Positions 16,121 through 24,477 of a stretch of DNA of 35,334 nucleotides are shown one piece after another. The position numbers and the translations under genes are program-made. Under the pieces are notes generated by a model. The model worked only from the letters and a program-made list of their open reading frames with translations. It was not told where the DNA came from and ran no database searches. Numbering within the stretch: position 1 is the first letter of the stretch; each line of letters begins with the position of its first letter. The stretch is from Stenotrophomonas maltophilia (GTDB lineage: Bacteria > Pseudomonadota > Gammaproteobacteria > Xanthomonadales > Xanthomonadaceae), in assembly GCF_004684085.1 (NCBI RefSeq), contig NZ_SRHZ01000068.1, positions 1-35,334 on the forward strand, written 5' to 3'.

Positions 16121-17380
16121 ATGTCTGTCAGTCGCAGTGCGATCAAGAAAGAGCCGGTGGCGCGTGCCACCATGGAACTGCAGCCGTTTGTCTGGGAGGG
16201 GACCGACAAGCGGGGCGTGAAGATGAAGGGCGAGCAGTTGGCCAAGAACGCCAACCTGCTGCGTGCCGAGCTGCGCCGCCAGGGCATCAACCCGGGCCAG
16301 GTAAAAGTAAAACCAAAGCCCTTGTTCGGTGCAGCCGGCAGCCCGGTCAAGGCCAAGGATATCGCCTTCTTCAGCCGGCAGATGGCCACGATGATGAAGT
16401 CCGGTGTGCCGATCGTGTCGTCGCTGGACATCATCGCCAGCGGGCACAAGAACCCGCGGATGAAGAAGCTGGTGGACACCATCCGCACCGACATCGAGGG
16501 CGGTTCCTCGATGCATGAGGCCATCAGCAAGCACCCGGTGCAGTTCGACGAGCTGTACCGCAACCTGGTACGGGCCGGCGAAGGCGCCGGCGTGCTGGAG
16601 ACTGTGCTGGACACGGTGGCCACTTACAAAGAGAACATCGAAGCACTGAAGGGCAAGATCAAGAAGGCGCTGTTCTACCCGATCATGGTGGTGGTGGTGG
16701 CCATGCTGGTCAGCGGCATCATGCTGGTGTTCGTGGTGCCGCAGTTCGAGGACGTGTTCAAGAGCTTCGGCGCCGAGCTGCCCGCCTTCACCCAGCTGGT
16801 GGTGAACCTGTCACGGTTCATGGTGTCGTGGTGGTGGCTGATGCTGTTGGTGGCGATCGGCACCGCAGTCGGCCTGGTCATGTCCTACAAACGCTCGCCG
16901 AAGATGCAGCATGCGATGGACCGGTTCGTGCTGAAGGTGCCGGTGATCGGGCAGATCATGCACAACAGCGCCATCGCCCGCTTCTCGCGCACCACGGCGG
17001 TGACCTTCAAGGCCGGTGTGCCGCTGGTGGAGGCGCTGGGCATCGTGGCCGGCGCCACCGGCAATACCGTGTACGAAGAGGCGGTGCTGCGCATGCGCGA
17101 CGACGTCTCGGTCGGCTACCCGGTGAACATGTCGATGAAGCAGACCAACCTGTTCCCGCACATGGTCATCCAGATGACCGGCATCGGCGAAGAGGCCGGT
17201 GCGCTGGACGCCATGCTGTTCAAGGTGGCCGAGTACTACGAGCAGGAGGTCAACAATTCGGTGGATGCCCTGAGCAGCCTGCTGGAACCAATGATCATGG
17301 TGTTCATTGGTACCATTGTTGGCGGCATGGTGATTGCCATGTACCTTCCCATCTTCAAACTCGGCGCCGTCGTCGGATAA
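16121..17380 (+). CDS. pilC: Type IV pilus inner-membrane platform protein PilC
   Basis: 419 residues from ATG 16121, preceded by GGGGAG; an upstream in-frame ATG at 16100 lacks such a site. Two T2SSF (GspF) domains occur in tandem. The first is at about 75-200 ([35 protein letters not shown]) and the second at about 275-400 ([28 protein letters not shown]). Three membrane helices are visible: about 175-205, 230-250, and the C-terminal one [22 protein letters not shown]. PilC couples PilB/PilT ATPases to pilin polymerisation in the inner membrane. pilD begins 7 bases after its stop, so the two are an operon, divergent from the pilins. Confidence 0.97.
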   Translation: MSVSRSAIKKEPVARATMELQPFVWEGTDKRGVKMKGEQLAKNANLLRAELRRQGINPGQVKVKPKPLFGAAGSPVKAKDIAFFSRQMATMMKSGVPIVSSLDIIASGHKNPRMKKLVDTIRTDIEGGSSMHEAISKHPVQFDELYRNLVRAGEGAGVLETVLDTVATYKENIEALKGKIKKALFYPIMVVVVAMLVSGIMLVFVVPQFEDVFKSFGAELPAFTQLVVNLSRFMVSWWWLMLLVAIGTAVGLVMSYKRSPKMQHAMDRFVLKVPVIGQIMHNSAIARFSRTTAVTFKAGVPLVEALGIVAGATGNTVYEEAVLRMRDDVSVGYPVNMSMKQTNLFPHMVIQMTGIGEEAGALDAMLFKVAEYYEQEVNNSVDALSSLLEPMIMVFIGTIVGGMVIAMYLPIFKLGAVVG

Positions 17381-17387
17381 CACATAC

Positions 17388-18251
17388 ATGGCTTTTCTCG
17401 ACCAGCATCCCGGCCTCGGCTATCCCGCCGCGGCCGCCCTGGGACTGCTGCTGGGCAGTTTCCTGAACGTCGTCATCCTGCGCCTGCCCAAGCGGCTGGA
17501 GTGGCAGTGGAAGCGCGATGCGCGCGAAGTCCTGGAGGAACCGGACTTCTATGAACCACCCCCAGCGGGGATCGTGGTCGAGCCGTCGCACTGCCCGCAC
17601 TGCAAGCACAAGCTGAGCTGGTACGAGAACATCCCGCTGTTCAGCTGGATCATCCAGGGCGGCAAGTGCCGCCACTGCAAGGCGCCGATCTCGCTGCAGT
17701 ACCCGCTGGTGGAGGCGCTGACCTCGGTGCTGGTGCTGGCCTGCGTCTGGCAGTTCGGCTTCGGCTGGCAGGGCTTCGGCGCCATCGTGCTGACTTGCTT
17801 CCTGATCGCCCTGTCCGGCATCGACCTGCGCACGCAGCTGCTGCCCGACCAGTTGACCCTGCCCCTGATGTGGCTGGGGTTGATAGGCAGCATCGACAAC
17901 CTGTACATGCCGGCCAAGCCCGCCCTGGTGGGTGCGGCGGTGGGCTATCTGTCGCTGTGGACGGTCTGGTGGCTGTTCAAGCAGCTGACCGGCAAGGAAG
18001 GCATGGGCCACGGCGACTTCAAGCTGCTGGCGGCGCTGGGTGCCTGGTGCGGCCTGAAAGGCATCCTGCCGATCATCCTGCTGTCGTCGGTGCTGGGCGC
18101 CATCATCGGCTCGATCTGGCTGTACAGCCGGGGCCGTGACCGTGCCACCCCCATCCCGTTCGGGCCCTATCTGGCCATCGCCGGTTGGCTCTACTTCATG
18201 TGGGGTGCGCCACTGGTGGAGCAGTACATGGTGATGAGCGGGCTGCGCTGA
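17388..18251 (+). CDS. pilD: Prepilin peptidase / N-methyltransferase PilD
   Basis: 287 residues from ATG 17388. The N-terminal methyltransferase part has GLLLGSFLNVVILRLP and a cytoplasmic zinc-type tetracysteine (Cys69, Cys72, Cys94, Cys97). The aspartyl protease Asp residues of the type IV prepilin peptidase family are Asp146 (GIDLRTQLLPD) and Asp210 (GHGDFKLLAALG). About eight membrane helices are visible. PilD cleaves the leaders of both pilins in this cluster and methylates the new N-terminal Phe; it also processes type II secretion pseudopilins. It follows pilC by 7 bases, and coaE starts 11 bases after its stop: pilC-pilD-coaE is a conserved unit. Confidence 0.97.
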   Translation: MAFLDQHPGLGYPAAAALGLLLGSFLNVVILRLPKRLEWQWKRDAREVLEEPDFYEPPPAGIVVEPSHCPHCKHKLSWYENIPLFSWIIQGGKCRHCKAPISLQYPLVEALTSVLVLACVWQFGFGWQGFGAIVLTCFLIALSGIDLRTQLLPDQLTLPLMWLGLIGSIDNLYMPAKPALVGAAVGYLSLWTVWWLFKQLTGKEGMGHGDFKLLAALGAWCGLKGILPIILLSSVLGAIIGSIWLYSRGRDRATPIPFGPYLAIAGWLYFMWGAPLVEQYMVMSGLR

Positions 18252-18262
18252 GGGGAGTCCCC

Positions 18263-18874
18263 ATGAGCCGCTATGTGGTTGGCCTGACCGGCGGCATCGC
18301 CTCCGGCAAGAGCGAAGTGACCCGGCGCTTCGAGGCGCTGGGGATCGTGGTGGCCGACGCCGATCTGGCCGCACGCGCGGTGGTGGCTACCGGCAGCCCG
18401 GCCCTGGACCGCATTGCCGAGCGCTTCGGCGCCGACATGCTGCTGGCCGATGGCAGCCTGGACCGGGCCCGGCTGCGCGCCCACGTCTTTGCCGACCCGG
18501 CTGAGCGGACGGCGCTGGAAGCCATCACCCACCCGGCCATCCGCCTGCTGATGCAACAGCAGTGCGAGCAGGCCGCCAGCCCGTATGCGATCGCTGCCAT
18601 ACCGCTGCTGACCGAGGTCGGTGGGCGGAAGGCCTACCCGTGGCTGGACCGGGTGCTGCTGGTGGATGCACCCGAGGCCGTGCAGCATGCGCGATTGATG
18701 CGGCGCGATGGTATCGACGCTGCACTGGCCGACCGGATGATTGCTGCGCAGGCCAGCCGTGCGCAGCGGTTGGCGCTGGCCGATGATGTGGTGGTCAATG
18801 ATGGGCAGCCGGAGGACCTGCAGGTGCAGGTGGAACAGCTGCATGCGCGGTATCTGGGGTTGGCCGGGGGTTGA
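18263..18874 (+). CDS. coaE: Dephospho-CoA kinase CoaE
   Basis: 203 residues from ATG 18263 (ribosome-binding site GGGGAG). P-loop GGIASGKS at residues 10-17 and the family segments ADADLAARAVVA and AIPLLTEVGGRKAYPWLDRVLLVDAPEAVQHARLMRRDG. It phosphorylates the 3'-OH of dephospho-CoA with ATP, the last step of coenzyme A synthesis. Being linked to pilD is a common arrangement in proteobacteria (pilBCD-coaE-yacG) and does not imply a pilus role. Here the next genes are a two-component pair on the other strand; no yacG is seen. Confidence 0.96.
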   Translation: MSRYVVGLTGGIASGKSEVTRRFEALGIVVADADLAARAVVATGSPALDRIAERFGADMLLADGSLDRARLRAHVFADPAERTALEAITHPAIRLLMQQQCEQAASPYAIAAIPLLTEVGGRKAYPWLDRVLLVDAPEAVQHARLMRRDGIDAALADRMIAAQASRAQRLALADDVVVNDGQPEDLQVQVEQLHARYLGLAGG

Positions 18875-18880
18875 GGTCTG

Positions 18881-18961
18881 GTTGCCGGCCAGCGGCCGGC
18901 ACTACCGAAATACATCCACGCATGGCGTGGATCTACTGTAGAGCCGGGCCCATGCTTCGCT
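18881..18961. repeat. Cluster of three SMAG elements from different subfamilies
   Basis: 18881-18905: minus-oriented GTAG with the GCCGGCC stem. 18913-18936: minus-oriented ATCCACGC stem unit. 18938 onward: plus-oriented GTAGAGCCGGGCCCATG whose right arm is lost, running into the stop of the kinase gene at 18961. It fills the convergent gap between coaE and the kinase. Confidence 0.82.
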
Positions 18962-20328
18962 TACAAGGGCTTCGGCGAGAACGTCAGGGTGGCGATCACG
19001 CCACGCTGGCCGCCGGGACGCACGCTCACCTGCCAGCCGTACAGGTCGCACAGGCGGCTGACGATCGACAGGCCGATGCCGCCGCCCTGCGAATGGCCGG
19101 CATGCGTACCGCGGTAGCCCCGCTGGAACAGCTTGGCCGCGTCTTCCTCGCTCAGGCCCGGGCCGCTGTCGGTCACCGACACCGAATTGGTGCCGACAAA
19201 CACGCGCACTTCGCCGTCCTGCGAGTACTTCACGGCGTTGCCGATCAGGTTGCCCAGTGCCACTGACAAGGCCGCCTCGGGCGCATCGATTACCAGATTG
19301 CGCTCGCCTTCCAGCAGCAGCTCCAGCGGCTTGCCACCCAGCTGCGCGCGATGCGCGTCCAACAGCTGCTCGGCTACGCGGGCGACGTTGCTGGTGCCCT
19401 GCCCGCGCTCGTTGCGCGACAGCAGCAACAACGCACCGATCAAGTCACTGCACTGCTGCTCTGCACGCTGGATGCGCTGCAGGCGCTGCAGCACCTTCTC
19501 GTCCAGGCCGGGCCGGGTCAGCAGCAGCTCGGTGGCGCCACGGATCACTGCCAGCGGCGTGCGCAGTTCATGGCTGACGTCTGCATTGAACTCACGGTCG
19601 CGCTGCACCACTTCGGTCAGCCGCGAGGAATAGTCGTCCAGCGCCTGTGCCAGCTGCCCCACTTCGTCGTCGGGGAAGCGTGGTGCCAACGGCTCGGGAT
19701 CACTGGTGCCGCCACGGTAGGCGCGCAGCCGCGCGGCCAGGTCCGACACCGGCTTCATCACCTTCGACGCCGACCACCAGCCCAGCACCAGCGACAGCAC
19801 GCTGAACACCAGCACCGACAGCACCAGCGCGCGGTTGAGCTGCTTGCCGCCGCGCACGCTGTCGGTCATGTCATAGGCGAGGAAGAACCAGGCGTCAGGC
19901 GTCTTGCGTACCGCCAGCTTGTACGAATACGCCTCGCCGTGTTCGTCACCGCTGACGCTATGGATGCCATCGGAGAAGCCCGCCCATTGCGCGCGCTCTT
20001 CGCGCACCCGGTCGAACTTGTCCTTGGAGTAGGCATACGCCCGGATCTGCAATACCGGCGCATCCGGGTTGTGACCCGGGTGCTCGTAATAGCGGCGGGC
20101 ATATTCATCGATGTTTCGGTTCATCAGTTCTTCCACCAACTGGTTTTCCACGCGAAGGCGGGCCCAGTTGGTGGCGAACGCGAACAGTGTTGTCAGGCAG
20201 AAGCCCAACAACACGAACGACACGATGATGCGGCTGCGCAGGCGTCGCCGATACGGCGTGCGTCGGCGCTCCCCTTTGGCTGCCACGGAATCAGGCTTCC
20301 GGGGTGGCGATGCGGTATCCGATGCCAT
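18961..20328 (-). CDS. Sensor histidine kinase, VgrS/ColS-like
   Basis: 455 residues. Basic N-terminus, first membrane helix about 34-54, a periplasmic sensor of about 110 residues, second helix about 167-187, then HAMP (KVMKPVSDLAARLRAY). The HisKA helix carries His253 (DVSHELRTPLAVIRG) and the HATPase domain has GNLIGNAVKYS, DSGPGL and GGGIGLSIVSRL. The periplasmic part contains an ExxE tetrad, Glu129-His-Gly-Glu132. In Xanthomonas VgrS an ExxE motif is reported to bind ferric iron, and the gene order after pilD-coaE is the same, so I infer a VgrS (formerly ColS) ortholog. The start overlaps the end of the regulator gene by 38 bases: one operon. Confidence 0.88.
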   Translation of the reverse strand: MASDTASPPRKPDSVAAKGERRRTPYRRRLRSRIIVSFVLLGFCLTTLFAFATNWARLRVENQLVEELMNRNIDEYARRYYEHPGHNPDAPVLQIRAYAYSKDKFDRVREERAQWAGFSDGIHSVSGDEHGEAYSYKLAVRKTPDAWFFLAYDMTDSVRGGKQLNRALVLSVLVFSVLSLVLGWWSASKVMKPVSDLAARLRAYRGGTSDPEPLAPRFPDDEVGQLAQALDDYSSRLTEVVQRDREFNADVSHELRTPLAVIRGATELLLTRPGLDEKVLQRLQRIQRAEQQCSDLIGALLLLSRNERGQGTSNVARVAEQLLDAHRAQLGGKPLELLLEGERNLVIDAPEAALSVALGNLIGNAVKYSQDGEVRVFVGTNSVSVTDSGPGLSEEDAAKLFQRGYRGTHAGHSQGGGIGLSIVSRLCDLYGWQVSVRPGGQRGVIATLTFSPKPL

Positions 20329-20968
20329 GGCGGGTCTGGATCAGCGGCACTTCAAACGGCTTGTCGACCACCGCGCGCAGGCCATGGATATGCACGCGCA
20401 GCGAATCCGAATCGGGCAGTTCCTCGCCCCAGACGCGGGTTTCCAGTTCCTGGCGGGTGACAACGGCCGGGGCCGCTTCCATCAACGCCTGCAGGATCTT
20501 CAGCGCGGTCGGGTTGAGCTGCAGCAGCTTGCCCTGGCGGCGCACTTCCAGCGTATCCAGGTTGTATTCCAGGTCGCCGGTTTCCAGCACACGGGTCTGC
20601 ACGCCCTTGCCACGGCGCGACAGGGCATTCAGACGCACTTCCACTTCCTGCAGCGCGAACGGCTTGATCAGGTAGTCATCAGCGCCGGAATCGAAGCCGG
20701 CCAGCTTGTTGTCCAGCGAATCGCGAGCGGTCAGCATCAGCACCGGGGTCTGCTTGCGCGCTTCATTGCGCAGCTTGCGGCACACTTCGATGCCGTCCAT
20801 GCCGGGCAGGTTGAGGTCCAGCACGATCGCGTCGAACTCGTGCACCACGGCCAGGTGCAGGCCGGTTACGCCATCGGCCGCGAAGTCCACGGTGTGGCCG
20901 CGATCTTCAAGGTAGTCGCCAAGATTGGCGGCGATGTCGCTGTTGTCTTCGATTACGAGAATGCGCAC
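20291..20968 (-). CDS. OmpR/PhoB-family response regulator, VgrR/ColR-like
   Basis: 225 residues. Receiver: acidic residues Glu7-Asp8, phospho-acceptor Asp51 (AIVLDLNLPGMDG), Thr80 and Lys102 (DYLIKPFA). The C-terminal winged-helix DNA-binding domain is at about 130-222 (LNPTALKILQALMEAAPAVVTRQELETRVWGEELPDSDSLRVHIHGLRAVVDKPF...IQTRHGIGYRI). Partner of the overlapping kinase. By sequence style and synteny with Xanthomonas I take it as VgrR (ColR), which there controls iron homeostasis, stress tolerance and virulence genes; its targets here are not visible. The upstream gap holds a 7-bp hairpin CTGCAGG/CCTGCAG (21015-21033) in the leader. Confidence 0.92.
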   Translation of the reverse strand: MRILVIEDNSDIAANLGDYLEDRGHTVDFAADGVTGLHLAVVHEFDAIVLDLNLPGMDGIEVCRKLRNEARKQTPVLMLTARDSLDNKLAGFDSGADDYLIKPFALQEVEVRLNALSRRGKGVQTRVLETGDLEYNLDTLEVRRQGKLLQLNPTALKILQALMEAAPAVVTRQELETRVWGEELPDSDSLRVHIHGLRAVVDKPFEVPLIQTRHGIGYRIATPEA

Positions 20969-21014
20969 TGGGACCTCTGGTTCTTGAAGGGTCGTCGGGG
21001 GGCCAGGCCCACCC

Positions 21015-21033
21015 CTGCAGGATGGACCTGCAG
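21015..21033. promoter_or_regulatory. Small hairpin in the response-regulator leader
   Basis: CTGCAGG-ATGGA-CCTGCAG, perfect 7-base arms, about 50-65 bases upstream of the regulator ATG. It could be a regulator-binding inverted repeat or an RNA stem; no further support. Confidence 0.3.
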
Positions 21034-21128
21034 AAGTGGACGCGACGTCTACCTGCTGAACGATACAGGTTCCATTCTTAACATTTCGTACCGGCGCCGC
21101 GACGCCGGCAGCGGGCCCCTGGCACCGG

Positions 21129-21590
21129 TCAGCGGCTCGTGCGCTGCTGGTCGGTCATGGCGCGGCGGCTCTCTTCCTGGGCCTTGCGGCGCTGGGCCAC
21201 GGTCAGGCAGACGCTCTGCGGCATGTTGCTGCCGGTCAGGCGCTCGCGGCGGCAGATCATGCGGCTGTCGGCCTGGGCACGGGTCATGATCGTATTGACG
21301 ATCTCCTGCTCGTTGAAGACGTCGTTGCGCTCCTGCGGCGCAAGCTCATCAACCTTCTCGCGGCCATTCATCTTGATCTTGATGCGGTTCAGCGCCTGCT
21401 GCACCCGGCTTTTGTCTTCCAGGCCGATCTCGCTGTAATCCTCGCTGCCCAAGGCCGTTTCGACGTGGCGGATCTGCTCGGCGACCGGCGTGGCCGTGTC
21501 CATGCGCACGGCGGGCTTGTCAGCCTTGGCATGTGCGGTGGCAACCAGGCCCAGGGACAGCATCAGGGCCAGCGTGGTCTTGCGGTACAT
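21129..21590 (-). CDS. Small secreted protein, tandem paralog 3 of 3
   Basis: 153 residues from ATG 21590, preceded by a CTGGAG ribosome-binding site. Signal peptide MYRKTTLALMLSLGLVATAHA, likely cleaved before KADKP, so the protein is periplasmic or secreted. The mature part is charged and mostly helical in appearance. It shares with the two upstream paralogs EDKSRVQQALNRIK, FNEQEIVNTIMTR, DSRMICRRER and TGSNMPQSVCLTVAQRR. Two conserved cysteines (ICRRER and SVCLTV) could pair. Closest to paralog 2 (SEIGLEDKSRVQQAL identical). I do not recognise a named family. Own ribosome-binding site, 102 bases from the preceding gene; the set is probably co-transcribed on minus. Confidence 0.82.
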   Translation of the reverse strand: MYRKTTLALMLSLGLVATAHAKADKPAVRMDTATPVAEQIRHVETALGSEDYSEIGLEDKSRVQQALNRIKIKMNGREKVDELAPQERNDVFNEQEIVNTIMTRAQADSRMICRRERLTGSNMPQSVCLTVAQRRKAQEESRRAMTDQQRTSR

Positions 21591-21692
21591 AACGCACTCC
21601 AGGTTCTTCCATGAATGGGGGCCAACTTTACGACTCCGCCGGAGCGCCCACAAGGGACGCTCGGCAGGGTGACCGTTGGCGATGCCGTGCGA

Positions 21693-22169
21693 TCAGGAAC
21701 CAGGCTTGAAGTTGTTGAAACGCTGGGTGTCGTTGAGCGACTTGCGGCTGTCTTCCTGCGCCCTGCGGCGCTGAGCGACGGTCAGGCAGACACTCTGCGG
21801 CATGTTGCTGCCGGTACTGCGCTCGCGACGGCAGACCATCCGGCTGTCGGCGTGGGCCCGGGTCATGATCGTGTTGATCACTTCCTGGTCGTTGAAGATC
21901 TGGGTCTGGTCATGCGGGCTGAGCTGGTCCACGCGTTCGTGGCTGCCCAGCGCCAGCTTGATCCGCCCCAGCGCCTGCTGCACCCGGCTTTTGTCCTCCA
22001 GGCCGATCTCGCTGTAATTCTCGGAGCTGATCGCCTTTTCGACGGTCTGGATCTGCTCGGCCACCGGTGCTTTGGCGTCGAACTTCACTTCACTCTTTTC
22101 AGACTTCGCCTGCGCGGTTGCAGCCAGGCCCAGGCACAGCACCAGGGCCATCGGGGTCATGCGTTGCAT
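21693..22169 (-). CDS. Small secreted protein, tandem paralog 2 of 3
   Basis: 158 residues from ATG 22169. This start is chosen over ATG 22181 because GGAGG lies seven bases before it. Signal peptide MQRMTPMALVLCLGLAATAQA, cleavage before KSEKS. It contains the family blocks VAEQIQTVEKA, EDKSRVQQALGRIK, FNDQEVINTIMTR, DSRMVCRRERSTGSNMPQSVCLTVAQRR and a basic, unstructured tail. Much of it is identical to paralog 3, which points to a fairly recent duplication; paralog 1 is more diverged. Function unknown. Neighbouring VgrSR-like genes and rimK give no clear functional link. Confidence 0.82.
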   Translation of the reverse strand: MQRMTPMALVLCLGLAATAQAKSEKSEVKFDAKAPVAEQIQTVEKAISSENYSEIGLEDKSRVQQALGRIKLALGSHERVDQLSPHDQTQIFNDQEVINTIMTRAHADSRMVCRRERSTGSNMPQSVCLTVAQRRRAQEDSRKSLNDTQRFNNFKPGS

Positions 22170-22264
22170 CACTACCTCCATGTTCGTCCGTGATTGAACT
22201 GCGGGAAACGGGTACCTACCGAAGCGTCCGTGCGGATCGTCCGGGAGAATGCAGGACACGATGG

Positions 22265-22741
22265 TCAGCGCCCTGAGGGTGGCACGAGATTGCTGTAGCT
22301 TCGCTGGTCGTTGATCAGCGCCCTGCCCTTCTCTTCGATCCGGCGCCGCTCGGCCACGGTCAGGCAGCGGCCCTTGGGCATGTTGCTGCCGGTGCTGCGC
22401 TGGTAGGTGCAGATCTGGCGGCTGTCGTCATGGCCACGGGCCAGCAGGGTGTTGATCTGCTCCTGCTCGTTGAAGACATCGGCCTGCACCTGCGGCGGCA
22501 GTTCCTGCACGGTCTGGCGATCACCCATCCGCTGGCGGATCCGCTCCAGAGACTGCTGCACGCGACCACGGTCCTCAATGGACAGCTCGGCGTATTCAGG
22601 GGTACCCAGGGCCGTTTCCACCTGGTGGATCTGCTGGGCTACCGGCGCCTGCCGGTCCATCTGCATGGCGGTCTTCTCGGCCTTGGCGGATGCAACGCCA
22701 GACAGGCCCAGCAACAACGCGATCATTGTGATGCGGTACAT
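22265..22741 (-). CDS. Small secreted protein, tandem paralog 1 of 3
   Basis: 158 residues from ATG 22741 (ribosome-binding site GGAGG). Signal peptide MYRITMIALLLGLSGVASA, cleavage before KAEKT. Same architecture as the next two genes: VAQQIHQVETAL, EDRGRVQQSLERIRQ, FNEQEQINTLLARG, DSRQICTYQRSTGSNMP and CLTVAERRR. It is the most divergent of the three (ICTYQR instead of ICRRER) and first in transcription order, so it may be the ancestral copy. Conserved cysteines sit at the same two places. No family name known to me. The rimK terminator lies about 80 bases upstream, so the array has its own promoter in 22742-22822, which I cannot place. Confidence 0.82.
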   Translation of the reverse strand: MYRITMIALLLGLSGVASAKAEKTAMQMDRQAPVAQQIHQVETALGTPEYAELSIEDRGRVQQSLERIRQRMGDRQTVQELPPQVQADVFNEQEQINTLLARGHDDSRQICTYQRSTGSNMPKGRCLTVAERRRIEEKGRALINDQRSYSNLVPPSGR

Positions 22742-22822
22742 CACCAGCCTCCGATCCATCCAGGAACGATGGCGGCCACTCTACGGCCGTCACACCGCCT
22801 CCACAAGTCACCTTCGGCAGGC

Positions 22823-22858
22823 ACAAAAAAAACCCAGGCGGTGCCCCCGCCTGGGTTT
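22823..22858 (-). terminator. Strong terminator downstream of rimK
   Basis: Eleven-bp stem AACCCAGGCGG (22831-22841) / CCGCCTGGGTT (22847-22857) with a five-base loop; reading minus it runs into eight T's (22832-22825). It ends transcripts from rimK and insulates the secreted-protein array. Confidence 0.92.
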
Positions 22859-22987
22859 GAAGTTGTATCCCGATACCGATCCTGCTGAGAGGCAGAGCTG
22901 CGGTTCGCTGAAGGCTACGCCGGCACCGATTAAAGGCGTGTTAAAGCTGGCCTCATTTGCCCATGAGAATCACAAGCAACTGAATTA

Positions 22988-23866
22988 TCAGGTTTTTTTC
23001 AGCTTTTCGACGTGTTCAATGATGCGCGTTGCCACGTCCACCCCACACGCCGCCTCGATCCCCTCCAGGCCCGGCGTCGAGTTGATTTCCAGCACCAGCG
23101 GCCCGCGCGCGGAGCGGATCAGATCCACCCCACACACCGACAGGCCCAGCGCCTTGGCCGAGCGCACCGCCACCTGCTGCTCGGCGCGGCTGGCCTTGGC
23201 CGCCACTGCCGTACCGCCGGCATGCAGGTTGGAGCGGAAGTCGCCCTCCGGCGCCTGCCGCTGCATCGAGGCCACCACCTGGTCGCCCACCACGAAGCAG
23301 CGCAGGTCGGCGCCCTTGGCCTCGCCGATGAACTCCTGCATGAGGAAGTTGGCGTACAGGCCGCGCAATGCCTCGACGATGCCGCGCGAGGCGCTGGCTT
23401 TTTCGGTGAGGATCACGCCACGGCCCTGGGTACCTTCGTTGAGCTTCACCACGTGCGGCGGCGGGCCCAGCATGGACAGCAGGTCGACGGTGTCATCGGG
23501 GTTGTCGCCGAACACGGTGACTGGCATGTCGATGCCTTTGGCCGCGAGCAACTGGTGGGCACGCAGCTTGTCGCGCGAACGCAGGATCGCGTCGGACGGA
23601 TTGGGCGTGCGCGCCCCCATCAGTTCGAACTGGCGCAGCACGGCGGTGCCATAGCGGGTGATCGACGCGCCGATGCGCGGGATGACCATGTCCACGCCGG
23701 TCATTGGCCGGCCCTTGTAATGCATCGAGAAGCCATCGGCGGCGATGCGCATATAGCAGCGCAATGGGTCGAGGATGCGCACGGTGTGGCCGCGCCCGCG
23801 CGCAGCTTCGACCAGCCGGCGGGTGGAGTACAGGGTGCTGTTGCGGGACAGGATGGCGAGCTTCAT
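22988..23866 (-). CDS. rimK: ATP-grasp ligase RimK (ribosomal protein S6 modification / alpha-L-glutamate ligase)
   Basis: 292 residues from ATG 23866 ([27 protein letters not shown], the usual RimK opening). ATP-grasp core: [33 protein letters not shown] with the ATP-binding Lys, [20 protein letters not shown] and the metal-binding end [28 protein letters not shown]. RimK adds glutamate residues to the C-terminus of ribosomal protein S6 and can make poly-alpha-glutamate. The length fits the roughly 300 residues of E. coli RimK. Single-gene transcript ending at the hairpin near 22840. Confidence 0.94.
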   Translation of the reverse strand: MKLAILSRNSTLYSTRRLVEAARGRGHTVRILDPLRCYMRIAADGFSMHYKGRPMTGVDMVIPRIGASITRYGTAVLRQFELMGARTPNPSDAILRSRDKLRAHQLLAAKGIDMPVTVFGDNPDDTVDLLSMLGPPPHVVKLNEGTQGRGVILTEKASASRGIVEALRGLYANFLMQEFIGEAKGADLRCFVVGDQVVASMQRQAPEGDFRSNLHAGGTAVAAKASRAEQQVAVRSAKALGLSVCGVDLIRSARGPLVLEINSTPGLEGIEAACGVDVATRIIEHVEKLKKT

Positions 23867-24032
23867 CGCGGCAGGATCGGACGGCAGGCGCGCAGCATAG
23901 CGCGGGCGTGTGGCGGGTGGATGATGCCGTGCAGGCAGCTGCATCTGCGGGCCTGGCGGGGCTGTGCGAAGATGCCGCTGCCGGCCACTGGACAGGACAC
24001 GGCCGGTTTACACACATCAAGGAGAACCACAG

Positions 24033-24398
24033 ATGCGAATGGGAATTCCGCTGTTGTTGCTGTTTGGCCTGGTGGGGGGCGCCGCAGATGTGCAGGCTGC
24101 ACCGACCCATGCAGTCTCCCGGCTCTACTTCGATGCCAACAACACCCTGATCGGCCAGGGCCTGCGCTACTGCACAGGCAAGACACAGCACCAGGGCGTT
24201 GCCTCACACGCCAATACCCGCTGGATCGATGTTTCCTACGCCTGCCAGGGCGACTCGACCGACGTTTCCTACGGCAGCTGGGTACCTGCCCAGCTGCGGC
24301 AGGACTTCTGCACGCTGTATGACGCCTGCACGTCACTGATGCCGTGGCCGGAACCCGGCCTGCCCGGCACCCTCGGCAACGGCTTCTACTCTGACTGA
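24033..24398 (+). CDS. Small secreted cysteine-containing protein, unknown (possibly DUF6289-like)
   Basis: 121 residues from ATG 24033 with ribosome-binding site AAGGAG. Signal peptide MRMGIPLLLLFGLVGGAADVQA, cleaved before APTHA. The mature part opens SRLYFDANNTLIGQGLRYCTGKTQHQG, a Y-x-D-x-x-x-x-x-IGQ-x-x-x-x-C pattern that resembles the small DUF6289 proteins common in Xanthomonadaceae, but it is longer. I am not certain of that family. Four cysteines (YCTG, ACQGD, DFCTLYDAC) suggest two disulfides. Monocistronic; a GC hairpin follows at 24420-24450. No function can be given. Confidence 0.72.
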   Translation: MRMGIPLLLLFGLVGGAADVQAAPTHAVSRLYFDANNTLIGQGLRYCTGKTQHQGVASHANTRWIDVSYACQGDSTDVSYGSWVPAQLRQDFCTLYDACTSLMPWPEPGLPGTLGNGFYSD

Positions 24399-24419
24399 CA
24401 GCCGGTAGCCGCCACACCG

Positions 24420-24450
24420 TCTCCGGCGATGGCCGCACCGTCGCCGGAGA
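24420..24450. terminator. Hairpin between the secreted protein gene and the thioesterase gene
   Basis: TCTCCGGCGA / TCGCCGGAGA, perfect 10-base arms with an 11-base loop. No T-run follows, so it is a weak terminator or an RNA-processing stem; its right arm lies just upstream of the thioesterase ribosome-binding site. Confidence 0.45.
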
Positions 24451-24477
24451 ATCCACCCACTGCGCCCCGGAGACTTC

